A DNA stretch of 64,000 bases from assembly GCA_001549895.1 (NCBI GenBank), contig AP014719.1, positions 3,224,001-3,288,000 of the forward strand. The letters run 5' to 3'. Numbering within the stretch: position 1 is the stretch's first letter; each line of letters starts with the position of its first letter. Below the pieces are notes generated by a model that was not told where the DNA came from, did not search any database, and worked only from the letters and a program-made list of their open reading frames with translations. Shown in pieces: positions 50,426 through 59,676 of this stretch. The DNA comes from Arthrobacter sp. Hiyo8 (GTDB lineage Bacteria; Actinomycetota; Actinomycetes; Actinomycetales; Micrococcaceae). The translations under genes were made by a program, and so were the position numbers.

Positions 50426-50582
50426 GCAGTGCGACCAGGAAGAGTGCCGGAAATAGCCCCGCAGCGATCTCCGCACGGGCCGCGCTCGCGCGCGTAAAGC
50501 GGACTTACGCCGACATGCGCGAGAATAGCAGGTACCGCTGGTGTTAAGGTGGGCTGAGCATAAGAGAGATGGGGATCTTGAC

Positions 50583-51398
50583 GTGGGCGCATCGGGCGTG
50601 GCTGTAGTAATCGAGGATGACGATGACATCCGTGAGGTAGTCCATGCCGTCCTCGAGGCATCGGGCCTGGAGGTTTACGCGGCCGGAAACGGCGTCGACG
50701 GCGTGGATGCGGTCCGCCTTCACAACCCTGACGTGATCACTTTGGACCTTGGCCTGCCCGACATTGACGGGATAGAGGTAACCCGCCGCGTCCGCGAGTT
50801 CAGTGACGCCTACATCATCATGCTCACCGCCCGGGCACGTGAAGTGGACACCCTGCAAGGGCTGGCCATCGGCGCCGACGACTTCGTCACCAAGCCCTTC
50901 CGGCCGCGCGAACTCCTGGCCCGGGTTGAGACGCTCCTCCGGCGGCCGCGCGGCAGCAAGCTTTTGAGCAGCTCCGGAGGGAGCCCGACGGCGGAGCTGC
51001 CGCCGGCCCCGCCGTCGAACTCGCCAACCGGACCCACACCTGCCCTGCCGGCGGCTGAGCCATCGGGACTGGAACACAATGGCCTTTTCCTGGACGTAGC
51101 CACGCGGACCACCCGGGTGGGAACCGAAGAGGTGCAATTGACCCGCACCGAGTTCGACCTTCTTCAGGCCCTCATGGAGGCCGGGCGCGTTGTGCGAAGC
51201 ACCACGGGGCTTGCCCGCTGGCTCCACGCCAGGGAGTACGAAACGGGAGGCTTTGTCAGCGAATCCGAAGAGCGCGCGATCCAGGTGCACATCGCCAATC
51301 TGCGGCGGAAGCTCGGCGACTCGGCGCAGTCGCCGCGGTGGGTGGAAACCGTGCGTGGCGTCGGTTACCGCCTAGCCGCAAAGACATCGGAAAACTGA
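50583..51398 (+). CDS. OmpR-family response regulator
   Basis: 271 residues from GTG 50583, intact. The receiver domain has VVIEDDDDIREVVHAVLEASGLEVYAAGNGVDG (acidic pocket), DVITLDLGLPDIDG (phospho-Asp), IIMLTARAREVDTL (Thr switch) and DDFVTKPFRPRELLARV (Lys). A Pro/Ser/Ala-rich linker follows, then a winged-helix output domain, VQLTRTEFDLLQALMEAGRVVRSTTGLARWLHAREYE and IQVHIANLRRKLGDSAQSPRWVETVRGVGYRL. Its probable partner kinase lies convergently across a small secreted-peptide gene. Confidence 0.92.
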   Translation: MGASGVAVVIEDDDDIREVVHAVLEASGLEVYAAGNGVDGVDAVRLHNPDVITLDLGLPDIDGIEVTRRVREFSDAYIIMLTARAREVDTLQGLAIGADDFVTKPFRPRELLARVETLLRRPRGSKLLSSSGGSPTAELPPAPPSNSPTGPTPALPAAEPSGLEHNGLFLDVATRTTRVGTEEVQLTRTEFDLLQALMEAGRVVRSTTGLARWLHAREYETGGFVSESEERAIQVHIANLRRKLGDSAQSPRWVETVRGVGYRLAAKTSEN

Positions 51399-51480
51399 CC
51401 CAATCTTAAGCGAACCTTTAACAACGCTCTTTACGCTGGGAAAGTCAACTTCGGATTTTCACGGCTCAAAGGAGCATCGC

Positions 51481-51654
51481 ATGAAAAAATTCGCCGCAAC
51501 ACTGCTCATGACGGGCCTGCTGGCTATTGGCGGATTTGTCACCCCTGCCAATGCCGCACCGAAGACCACGCACGACACCACCGGCACAACAGTAACGACG
51601 GTTACCACCGGCACTGTTGTGAACTACGCTCAGATCGGTTGGTGGCCCAACTGA
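51481..51654 (+). CDS. Small secreted Thr-rich peptide
   Basis: 57 residues: MKKFAATLLMTGLLAIGG begins a clear Sec signal, with an Ala-x-Ala site at 23-25. The predicted mature peptide of 32 residues holds 11 Thr in TTHDTTGTTVTTVTT and ends NYAQIGWWPN. AAAGGAG lies six bases before the ATG. The last two codons and the stop (CCC AAC TGA) belong to palindromic element D, so the element supplies the peptide terminus. It lies between the response regulator (82 bp upstream) and a sensor kinase. I do not recognise the family. Confidence 0.7.
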   Translation: MKKFAATLLMTGLLAIGGFVTPANAAPKTTHDTTGTTVTTVTTGTVVNYAQIGWWPN

Positions 51655-51711
51655 CTCGCACTAGATGCCGTTTTGGCGCCTCATAACGGCATCTACTGCT
51701 AGCTACTTGGG
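51646..51711. repeat. 66-bp palindromic element, copy D (variant arms)
   Basis: Same outer arms as copies A-C (CCCAACTGACTCGCA ... GCTAGCTACTTGGG) but inner arms TAGATGCCGTT and AACGGCATCTA, still perfectly complementary. It overlaps the 3' end of the secreted-peptide gene. Confidence 0.85.
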
Positions 51712-51736
51712 TAGACGGGCAAGAAGAAGCTCCACA

Positions 51737-51774
51737 CACCGCCCCGGGCCACCGCCCAGGGGCGGTGTTTTTTT
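51737..51774 (+). terminator. Intrinsic terminator after the secreted-peptide gene
   Basis: CACCGCCCC (51737-51745) pairs with GGGGCGGTG (51759-51767) and is followed by seven T (51768-51774). Confidence 0.88.
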
Positions 51775-51786
51775 GGGCGGCCGCCC

Positions 51787-53416
51787 TTAGCTCTCCGTAT
51801 CCAGCGGGAGCCGGACTGAAACCGTGGTTCCTACGCCCAGGGCGGACTCGACGTCGAGCCGGCCGGAATGGCGTTCCACAATGTCGTGGGCAATCGCCAG
51901 GCCAAGCCCGCTCCCGGGGATGGCCGCAGTGGAGGCGTTTGAAGCGCGGAAGAACCGTGTGAACACCTGCTCGATCTCGGTTTCGGGGATCCCGACGCCG
52001 GTGTCCTCCACGCGCACCACCACGCTGGGAACCGTCCCGGGTCCGAGGTGACCCCGCTGCTGACCGCGACGTGGCCGCCGTTGGGCGTGAACTTGATCGC
52101 GTTGCTGATGATGTTGGCGAAGACTTGCTCGAGCTTGGCCTCGTCGGCCTGGACGGTCATGGTTCCTGGCGCATGCATCACAGTGAGTGAAAGCGAACGG
52201 GAGTCGGCGAGCGGCTGCAACGTCGAGACAACAAGCCTGAGCAGGGTGCCCACATTCACGCGGCTCAGTTCGAGGTCGCCGGAAGTGTCCTGGTGCGAGA
52301 CTGTGAGCATGTCTTCGATCAGCCGTCGGAGCCGCTCGGCATTTCGTGAAATGACATCGACCATCCGCTCGACGCCCGCGGGAAGAGGTCCACCGGCGCC
52401 GGCACGGATCATGTCCAGGTATGCCGTGATGGACGTCAGGGGGGTTCGGAGTTCGTGGTTCACGGTGGTGAGGAAGTCGGTCTTGGCCTGGTCGAGTTCC
52501 TGGAGCTTGTACATGACCTGCTGTTGCGCGCCAATCAGGTGGCTCTGCATCAGGCCATACGCCAAGTTCCCCGAGACGTGCTGAATCAGGCCTATTTCGG
52601 CCCGGGTCCATTCCTGCGCCGTGTCCGGGCGGGCGATCCAGATGACCCCGAGAACGAGGTCTCCCTCGCCTACCGGCACCACAACAGAGGCCGACGGCGC
52701 CCCGCACCACCGGTATCACCCGCACCACCGGATTCACCCGAGGGAGCCCGTTTGGGCAGCGGCTGCACTTCCGCTTCTGCCCACAACCGTTCCGCCAGTT
52801 CGAACGTGGCGATTTCGTCAGTGAGTTCTCCCGGCAGGACTCCCGGCACCAGTCCGGGCGCGTTCCATTCGGCGCTCACCTGCGGCACCCGGGTATCCGG
52901 GAACGTCGTGAACCAGACGTGTTCCGCGCCCAAGGCCTCGCCGATTCCGTCGACCAGGTGCCGGGCAATCAGGCCTGGATCGATGGTTGACCGGATCGCC
53001 GCGGAAACCTTCCGCAGGCTCTCCCTCAGCGACTCGGCTTCCGAACGGCGGCGCGTCCGTTCGGCGGCACGCGCTATCAGTACCAAGGCCCGGTGCACCC
53101 GAAATGCGGGAGGCTGGCCCCGGTAGGTGTAATCAGCAATCGTCCACCCTTCCAGGGCAGTAACATCCAGCTCGTTCTCGGGATCCAGCAAGAGCAAAAC
53201 CGGAACGCTGTTCCGGGGAAGGAACTCCCGGAGGTCGTTGTCCACCACCAGCACGTCCCACGGTTCGCTTTCCAGCGCGGCCGCAAGTGAACCGGCGTCG
53301 GACACTGAACGAACCATGAACCCTGCCGCGGCGAGCGCTGCAACCGTCTCGGCGAGACGGGCCGGGTCAGGGTCGGCCACCAAGGCCCGGTTTGGCAACG
53401 ATGCATTGTCAGTCAA
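51787..53416 (-). CDS. Sensor histidine kinase with N-terminal pseudo-receiver and GAF domains (two frameshifts)
   Basis: Residues 8-110 look like a receiver (ALVADPDPARLAETVAALAAAGFMVRSVSDAGSLAAALESEPWDVLVVDND), but the conserved Lys region reads YTYRGQP. A GAF-like region follows (LVDGIGEALGAEHVWFTTFPDT ... GDLVLGVIWIARPD). Then HisKA VNHELRTPLTSITAYLDMIRAG with the phospho-His, and HATPase KLEQVFANIISNAIKFTPNGG (N box), VEDTGVGIPETEIEQVF (G1) and GSGLGLAIAHDIVERH (G2). Breaks near 52685 and near 52045. No membrane helix, so a cytoplasmic sensor. Converges with the OmpR regulator. Confidence 0.87.
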
Positions 53417-53471
53417 GCTACGCTCCTACTGTCCGGTCCGTCCCCCCACGGGAAGCCTACTATCGAGAACG

Positions 53472-55705
53472 TTACTTGAGTCCGGCTCCAGGTAGCAGTT
53501 CGACGGCGCCAAGGGAGTCCGCGACGAAGGCATAGTCCCACGCGCGCTCGCGCCACTGCACGTACCGTCCCGATGCTCCGCCGTGTCCACCGTCCATCTC
53601 GATCTTCATGACGATGGGCGCACTGCCCGTGGTCTCGGAGCGCAGCACCTGGACCCATTTGGCCGGTTCAACGTAGAGCACGCGGGTGTCGTTGAAGGAC
53701 GTGACCGCTGCGATCTGCGGGTACGAAACGGCCCGGATGTTCTCATACGGGGTGTAGGACTTCATGTACTCGTACACCTCGGGATCCGTGATGGGGTTGC
53801 CCCATTCTTCCCACTCGAGCGCGGAGAGCGGCAGTTCGGGGTCCAGGATGGTGTTGAGCGCGTCCACGAACGGAACGGCCGCCACGATCGCGGCGTACTT
53901 TTCCGGCGCGAGGTTGGCCACGGCACCCATCAGCAGGCCACCTGCGGAGCCGCCCATGGCCGCGATCCGCTCCGGGCCACCCAACCGGAGGACGCGAGCC
54001 AGTCCGTTGCGGCGATGAAGTCCGTGAAGGTGTTTTTCTTGTTGAGCTTCTTGCCGTCGTCGTACCAGCGCCTGCCGAGCTCGCCGCCGCCGCGGATGTG
54101 GGCGATCACCATGACGATTCCGCGATCGAGGAGGGACAGCCTGGCCACGCCGAAGCCGGGATCCATGCTGACCTCGTACGAGCCATAGCCGTACACCAGG
54201 CCGGCGGCGCTTGAGTCCCGCGCAAGGGAGGCGTGCCGCAACACGGACAGCGGGACGCGCGTGCCGTCCGCCGCCGTCGCCCATTCCCGGGTGGCCACGT
54301 AGTCGGACGCGGTGTACCCGCCCAGCACCGGGCTTTCCTTCCGCAGCAGCAGTTCGCCGTGCGGCAGCGCGGCGGTGGGCAGCACGAAGTCGTACACCCG
54401 CGACGGCGTGAAGTAGGACGTGTACCCGATGCGGATCACCGGCGCTTCATAGTCGGTTCCACCCACGCCGGCCGTGTACAGCTCCTCGTCGAAGGCGGGC
54501 TCCACGGCGGCGCCTTGCGCGTCGGTCCCCAGGCCGGCGAGCGGAAGCACCTGCACGCGTTCGATCGTGTCCTGCCGTACCGACACCACCAGATGCGTCG
54601 AGGTGACGCCCGCGCCGTTGACGCGAACGGCGTCGGAATGCCCGACGACGGTGCGCCAGTTCTGCTCGGACAGCGGCTTGGCGAACTCGGCCGGGTCCGC
54701 GATGGACACCATCGAGTTGATGGCGCCCTTGTTGTGGGTCAGGAGGATGGTCTCAGCTTTTTGTCCATCAACACCATCGAGGAGGAACGGCTCGGCCTCG
54801 TAGAGGATGTGTTCGTCGCGGGAAATCACGGTGGACAGGCCGGCGTCGAAATCGTCGAAGCGCAGCAGGCGCGTCTCGCTGAATTCCGAGCAGCCGATGC
54901 TCAGCACGAGGTACCTCCGGTCGGAGGAGAGCTCGAATCCGAGCCACATTGCGACGTCGTCCTCCTGGTAGATCACCTCGTCCTCGCTGACGGGCGTGCC
55001 CAGGACGTGCGACTTTACTTGGTACGGGCGCCAGGAATCGTCAACCACGGTGTAGAAGATCCGCGTGCCGTCGGGGGAGAAGGCCACGCCGTAGAAGATG
55101 TTCTCGATGACATCGGGCAGAAGTTCACCCGTGCGCAGGTCCTTGATGCGGAGCGTGAAGCGTTCCTCGCCGGAGTTGTCCACCGCGTAGGCATAGAGGT
55201 TGCCGTCTACGGTCACGGCGGTTCCGCCAATGGAGAAGAACGGCTTGCCTTCCGCCTCGGCGTTCCCGTCCAGCAGGACTTCTTCGCCCAGGAGTTCGAC
55301 GCCGGGTTCCACCGCCGGCGGGGTCCAGTCCGCCACCGGGTTGCCCGAGTTCGCGGCCCGGACGCGGCACTGGATGCCATATTCCTTGCCCTCGACAGAG
55401 CGGGTGTAGTACCACCAGCCATCCTTGCGGCTGGGGACCGAGAGGTCCGTCTCCTGGGTGCGTCCCTTGATTTCCTGGAAGATCGCCTCCCGCAGCGGTT
55501 CCTGGTGTGCGGTGACAGCTTCCTGGTAGGCATTTTCAGCCTTCAAGTGCTCAATGACCTCGGAGGATTCCTTGTCCCGGAGCCATTCGTAGTTGTCCAC
55601 GAAAACATCGCCGTGGTGCTCGCGGGTGTGCGGCACCTTCTTGGCGACGGGGGCCGTTGGGCCTTCGGCGTGGGATGGCTGGGCGGAACCGGAAGTCTGG
55701 GTCAT
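53472..55705 (-). CDS. ptrB: Oligopeptidase B-type S9 peptidase (frameshift)
   Basis: About 740 residues: N-terminal beta-propeller (HGDVFVDNYEWLRDKESSEVIEHLKAENAY; SPDGTRIFYTVVDDSWRPYQV) and C-terminal alpha/beta-hydrolase domain. Catalytic parts: YGYGSYEVSMDPGFG, HIRGGGELGRRWYDDGKKLNKKNTFTDFIAATDWLA, then after one base lost near 53992 ERIAAMGGSAGGLLMGAVAN (Ser), FNDTRVLYVEPAKW (Asp) and MDGGHGGASGR (His). Cleaves peptides after basic residues in the cytoplasm. Intact apart from the single break. Confidence 0.92.
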
Positions 55706-55771
55706 GCTCTCAATATATAGAGCCTGACGGACGCCGGAGCCCGCGTTCGCTGCGGGGGTAGCGGTGTGCGC

Positions 55772-56280
55772 TTAGGTGCAGGTGAACTGGCCCGACGTGG
55801 GGGTGCCCGTCCAGGTGTTGTTGGTGCCGGGGACCGGATACTGGTTGCTGACCGACCAATTCCAGGTTCCAAAGTGGGAATGATTTTCGCCGTGTAGGTT
55901 CCGCCCCCACTTTGGTTGCTGTTGCCGCTGAAAAGGACGAGCCCGAGGCTGGAAGTGACGGTGAACTGTCCTACGAATCGGGGATCGGAAAGTGCCCAGT
56001 TCGTGACGCTGATGGTGAGGTTCGATCCCTGGCAACTCGCGCTGACCGTGGCGGTCGAAGCCAGGGTGGCGGAGGAGACCGGGAGGGCAGCACCCGCAGC
56101 TGAGTTGAACGCGGCCTGCGCGATGCCGGGAGCGAAGACCAACACCGCAGCCGCTGCCAGGACCGCGGCGACGCGCCCCAACGCAGGCGTCTGCGCGGCG
56201 TCGGCGGTGCTCCGGCTTCTACGCAAGGTCAGCGGCTTTCTGTCAGGCCCGGTGGTCCATTCCATTCTCACCGCTTTCAT
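55772..56280 (-). CDS. Secreted protein of unknown function in the SipW cluster (frameshift)
   Basis: Start ATG 56280 (MKAVRMEWTTGPDRKPLTLR), then a long Ala-rich signal (GRVAAVLAAAAVLVFAPGIAQAAFNS). The mature part is Ser/Thr/Asn-rich beta: ASCQGSNLTISVTNWALSDPRFVGQFTVTSSLGLVLFSGNSNQSGGGTYTAKI. One base missing near 55876 switches to FGTWNWSVSNQYPVPGTNNTWTGTPTSGQFTCT with two Cys in the domain. It is downstream of the SipW-type signal peptidase and may be one of its substrates. About 168 residues; no family recognised. Confidence 0.65.
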
Positions 56281-56323
56281 GCGGTAAGGGCAGGGCATCC
56301 GGTTCGGTTCTGTGAAGAGGATT

Positions 56324-57352
56324 TTACGCGGCGCGCCGGGTGGTGTGACCGCCCAGGGCCTTTTCCAGCTGTGGTTGGTGCTGGCGGACGAGTTCCCCGG
56401 CTTGGGCTGCCGCGGTGTGATCGGTTGTGACCAAGGCGTGTTCGAGGCGGACGCAGTGCTGTTCCATCCGGAGCGCACCCACCATCGAGGAGCTGGTTTT
56501 CAGGCTGAGCACCGCATCCATCGCGAGGTCGCTGTCGCCGGTACTCAGTGCGTGGCTGATCTTGTCCACACGCTGGGGAAGCATCTTGGCGTAGGCGGCC
56601 GCGAACTTCTCGGCGGCCTCCTTGCTTTTCATTTCCCGTGCCAGGCGCTTGAGCGGGCGACGGTCAAAGGCCGGCAGGGCGGCGCTGGTGTCCACCTCGC
56701 CGTCGCCTTCGGGCTTTTTCCGCCAGATGGAGACGAGAACCATGACCACCAGGGCGGCCGGAGCGCCATACATCAGGACCTTCAGGACCACGGGATCACG
56801 AAGAGCGCGGATCGCGTTGCCCAGGTACGGGACGGTGAACACCTGGCGGTCAACCTGACCTCCGGCCAACGTTGCTGTCCAGGGGTCGGCGCCGTTGTTC
56901 GCGTCGCCCTTGGTGCGGACGGTGGCAGTGCCTTGGTTGTTCACCGTCAGGTCGATGATCCGGTGGGTCTCCACCCGCTGGTCCTCCACCGGAATGTGGT
57001 AGGTGATGATGTCCCCGACCTTCAGGTTCTGGACCGCCACTGGAACGGTGACAACCACGTCTCCCGGGTTGATCAGCGGCGACATCGAGCCGGTGAGCAT
57101 GGTGCTGGTCTGGTAGCCGAGGACGCGGGGCCCGGCCGCGAGGAACAGGAACGCAGCCACTGCCGCGACCATGATCGTGGTGGTGATGACGCTGACCAGC
57201 GCCCGGGCAATCTTCGACGCAACACCCGGGTTCTTGCCCGAGCCGGGCGTCGCCGTCGTGGTGGCCGTTCGGGAGACCCGCCGGGGCGGACCAGTGATGC
57301 GGTCATGGCTGGGTCTCCGTTCTTGTGGAAGGCCCTCCGCCGTCGTTTGCAT
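56324..57352 (-). CDS. SipW-type signal peptidase I fused to a degenerate Hpt domain
   Basis: 342 residues, intact. Membrane helix at about 55-75, then LTGSMSPLINPGDVVV with nucleophile Ser89 and VETHRIIDL with His130 in place of the bacterial Lys, plus RTKGDANN (Asp150): the SipW/ER type. A second helix at about 188-210 is followed by a basic linker. Residues 235-335 form an Hpt fold (FAAAYAKMLPQRVDKISHALSTGD, then LSLKTSSSMVGALRMEQHCVRLEHAL), but the phospho-acceptor His position (H-x-L-K-G) is Leu282. So it probably senses or binds a signalling partner without phosphotransfer. Sits between its likely substrate genes. Confidence 0.85.
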   Translation of the reverse strand: MQTTAEGLPQERRPSHDRITGPPRRVSRTATTTATPGSGKNPGVASKIARALVSVITTTIMVAAVAAFLFLAAGPRVLGYQTSTMLTGSMSPLINPGDVVVTVPVAVQNLKVGDIITYHIPVEDQRVETHRIIDLTVNNQGTATVRTKGDANNGADPWTATLAGGQVDRQVFTVPYLGNAIRALRDPVVLKVLMYGAPAALVVMVLVSIWRKKPEGDGEVDTSAALPAFDRRPLKRLAREMKSKEAAEKFAAAYAKMLPQRVDKISHALSTGDSDLAMDAVLSLKTSSSMVGALRMEQHCVRLEHALVTTDHTAAAQAGELVRQHQPQLEKALGGHTTRRAA

Positions 57353-57389
57353 GGGGGGCTCGACGGCGGAGGGCTGGCTGGGTGGGGTG

Positions 57390-58009
57390 TTACTGGTTGG
57401 TGGCGGTGCGCTGGGTGCCGGTGAAGCTGAAGGCGATGGTGCTGCTCTGGTTCTGCAGGGTGTTGTCTGCGGTGGAGGGCAGGGTGAGGGTGACGCGGAG
57501 GTTGTCGGTGTGTCCGGCGGTGACCGAGGTGAGGTTGGCCAGGGTGAGGTTGGCGCCGATGACGGGGCGGGAGGCGAGCACGCTGGTGGTGGTGCCGGAG
57601 CAGGTGTAGGTGTAGGCGGGGGCGGTGCCGGCTTCGGTCCAGGCGGTGGAGCAGTTATCGACGGTGACCTGCAGGCCCATGGTGGTGTTGGTGTCCAGCA
57701 GGGAGGTCGGGGAGGCCGCGGTGGTGAGGGTGATCGCGGAGAGGTTCTGGTTTCCAGTGGCGTTGGCCAGGGTGGCGACGCGCTGGACGGTGTCGCCGGG
57801 GACCAGGCCGGAGGCGGCGACGCTGAGGCGGTTGGTGGTGCCGGTGGCGCCGAGGGCGATGTTCACGATGCCGGAGGCGACGGTGTTGCTGGCGGAGGTG
57901 CTGGAGGTGAAGGCGCCGTAGGTTCCCAGTCCTGCCACGCCGGCAGCAGTGCCGACCAGGCCAGGGATGCGATGACTTTGCCGGTGGTGGTTTTCAGGTT
58001 GAGACCCAT
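57390..58009 (-). CDS. TasA-like SipW-dependent secreted protein (frameshift)
   Basis: Start ATG 58009: GLNLKTTTGKVIASLALVGTAAGVAGLGTYGAFTSSTSASNTV, a SipW-type signal with a GAFTSSTSA cleavage region, restored by one C near 57957. The mature region is almost entirely Thr/Ser/Ala/Val beta sequence (VNIALGATGTTNRLSVAASGLVPGDTVQRVATLANATGNQNLSAITLTT) ending SSTIAFSFTGTQR, with two Cys. This matches camelysin/TasA-like extracellular fibre proteins. The SipW-type peptidase gene follows 37 bp downstream. About 206 residues. Confidence 0.82.
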
Positions 58010-58214
58010 GATCGTTTTCCGTTTCTTGAAGCCCGTGAGACCGGGACTTTGCTGTCCGATGTCCTCTACTTTCGGGCAGGTTTTTTAGGAAGCCGCAAGG
58101 TTCCCGCAAGCTTTTCTCGAAGTTTGGTTAAAGATTCGATCAAGTAGTTCTCGAGTGGTGGGAGGCAAATGCATTGCTGCCTCCCAGTAGTGGAAACGAG
58201 TAGCCCGCGGAGCC

Positions 58215-59258
58215 TCAGTAACCGTGGGCTGCCACATACTGCGGGAGGGTGTCGTCCCGCAGCGCCGCGGCCACTTCCCCGATCCCCGCGTAATCCGGCA
58301 GAACGATCGATTGTCCGTCCGGGGAAGTACCCGTGCCCGCGGTGGGCAAGGTGAAGAAGACTGATGCCGTGGGATCCACGGTGCGGAGTCCGTAGGCCAG
58401 GATGGCGACGGACATCGGGTCAAAGCCGTCGTCCACGGTGAGGTCATTGGCTGCGAATTGGACGAGTCCCAGCACGCCGGCAGGATTCTGCACGCCTCCC
58501 GAAAGCTTGACCAGGAGAGCGCGGAGGAACGTCTGCTGGTCGCGGACGCGCTGGTAGTCGCCGTCGACGAAGGCATGGCGCTCGCGGACAAACTCCAGGG
58601 CGGCCTGTCCATCCAAGTGGTTGATGCCGGCCACGAATTGATGCTGGGTCTCAATAGTGGAGGTGAACGGCAGCGTGACATTGACGTCGATGCCACCTAA
58701 GGCATCCGTGAGGAGTTTGAAGCCGTGGAAATCAAGCATGACCGTGTGGTCCACATGGGCGCCGAGCAGCGATTCCACCGTACGGACCACCAGGGGGGTG
58801 CCTCCCAGACCAAGGGCCGAATTTACTTTTGACGCGCCGAAGCCGGGGATGTCCACCCAATTGTCGCGCATGATCGAAATACCGTAGACCTTGTGCCGGT
58901 CCGCCGGAACGTGGATCAGCATCAGGCAATCCGAACGTTGGTCCGATGCCTGGCCTGTTGTGATGGTCTGGTTGTTCTCCTCTTTGGCATTTTCACGGCT
59001 GTCACTGCCGATCACCAGGATGTTCATTGGCGCCGCCGGAAGCTCCGGGATTGTCGGCGGGGCAGGTGCGGGGCGGGTGCGGCAGCGGTTGGCTTACGGG
59101 TTTGAGTTGCCGACGGCGTGGGGTCGCGGTGGGCTTGAGGAGGACGGTGCGGAGGACGGGGTCTTGTTGGATCCGGCGATGACCGCGGCCAAAACCACCA
59201 CCAGGGCCAGCAAAACTGCCAGTCCCGCCGCAAGCCACAGTCGCCGTCGTCCGTTCAT
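58215..59258 (-). CDS. LytR-CpsA-Psr (LCP) family cell-wall ligase (two frameshifts)
   Basis: Start ATG 59258: NGRRRLWLAAGLAVLLALVVVLAAVIAG is a single membrane anchor, followed by a Ser/Thr/Pro linker spread over two other frames (breaks near 59140 and near 59055). The catalytic domain begins PMNILVIGSDSRENAKEE and continues RSDCLMLIHVPADRHKVYGISIMRDNWVDIPGFGASKVNSALGLGG (Asp and Arg ligands), DALGGIDVNVTLPF and GQAALEFVRERHAFVDGDYQRVRDQQTFLRAL. LCP enzymes attach wall polymers to peptidoglycan from polyprenyl-phosphate. About 345 residues. Confidence 0.9.
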
Positions 59259-59356
59259 GTCCGGAACGTATCACCCAGGTGGGTTAAAAACGCGGCAGGG
59301 AAGGCCTCATTTCGGCCACAAAAATCACCCGAGCGCAGTCCTGGTGTCTCGACAAA

Positions 59357-59471
59357 ATAACGTCTTGGTAGCACGATGAGAGATAAATCTCTCGCCTTCA
59401 CATGGGCCGGTTTTGCCGTGTCCTTTCGGTTCCGTAATGGGGGGCTCTCGGCCCACGGAACCGGACGTTAT
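59357..59471 (+). ncRNA. Candidate structured leader RNA upstream of the cupredoxin gene
   Basis: Three nested helices: P1 pairs 59357-59364 (ATAACGTC) with 59464-59471 (GACGTTAT); P2 is GAGAGA/TCTCTC (59378-59383 with 59388-59393, TAAA loop); P3 is CGGTTCCGT/ACGGAACCG (59427-59435 with 59455-59463), directly abutting P1. The region has no coding frame of note. It lies about 200 bp before the cupredoxin start. I cannot assign it to a known riboswitch class. The rest of 59259-59676 shows no gene. Confidence 0.4.
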
Positions 59472-59676
59472 CCCTGCGAGCAAGGGAGGATCCTGCATGG
59501 CCCCAACGCCGTGGCGCCGCGCCGTATGCGGGGGACGGGCAGCAGTTGCGAGCTGAAGTTCATAGGGAATTAAAAGAAACCGAGTCACCGTCAAACGACG
59601 CCATGGTCTCCGGCGCCTCAAAATTTCCAGGCTAATAACAGCCGGTCAGCAAAGATTTTCCTAAGGAATGAGTCTT

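Noticed and set aside
54233..55720. Long antisense frame opposite the oligopeptidase gene (495 residues)
   Set aside because: No recognisable domain; the opposite strand encodes a complete S9 peptidase with catalytic triad.
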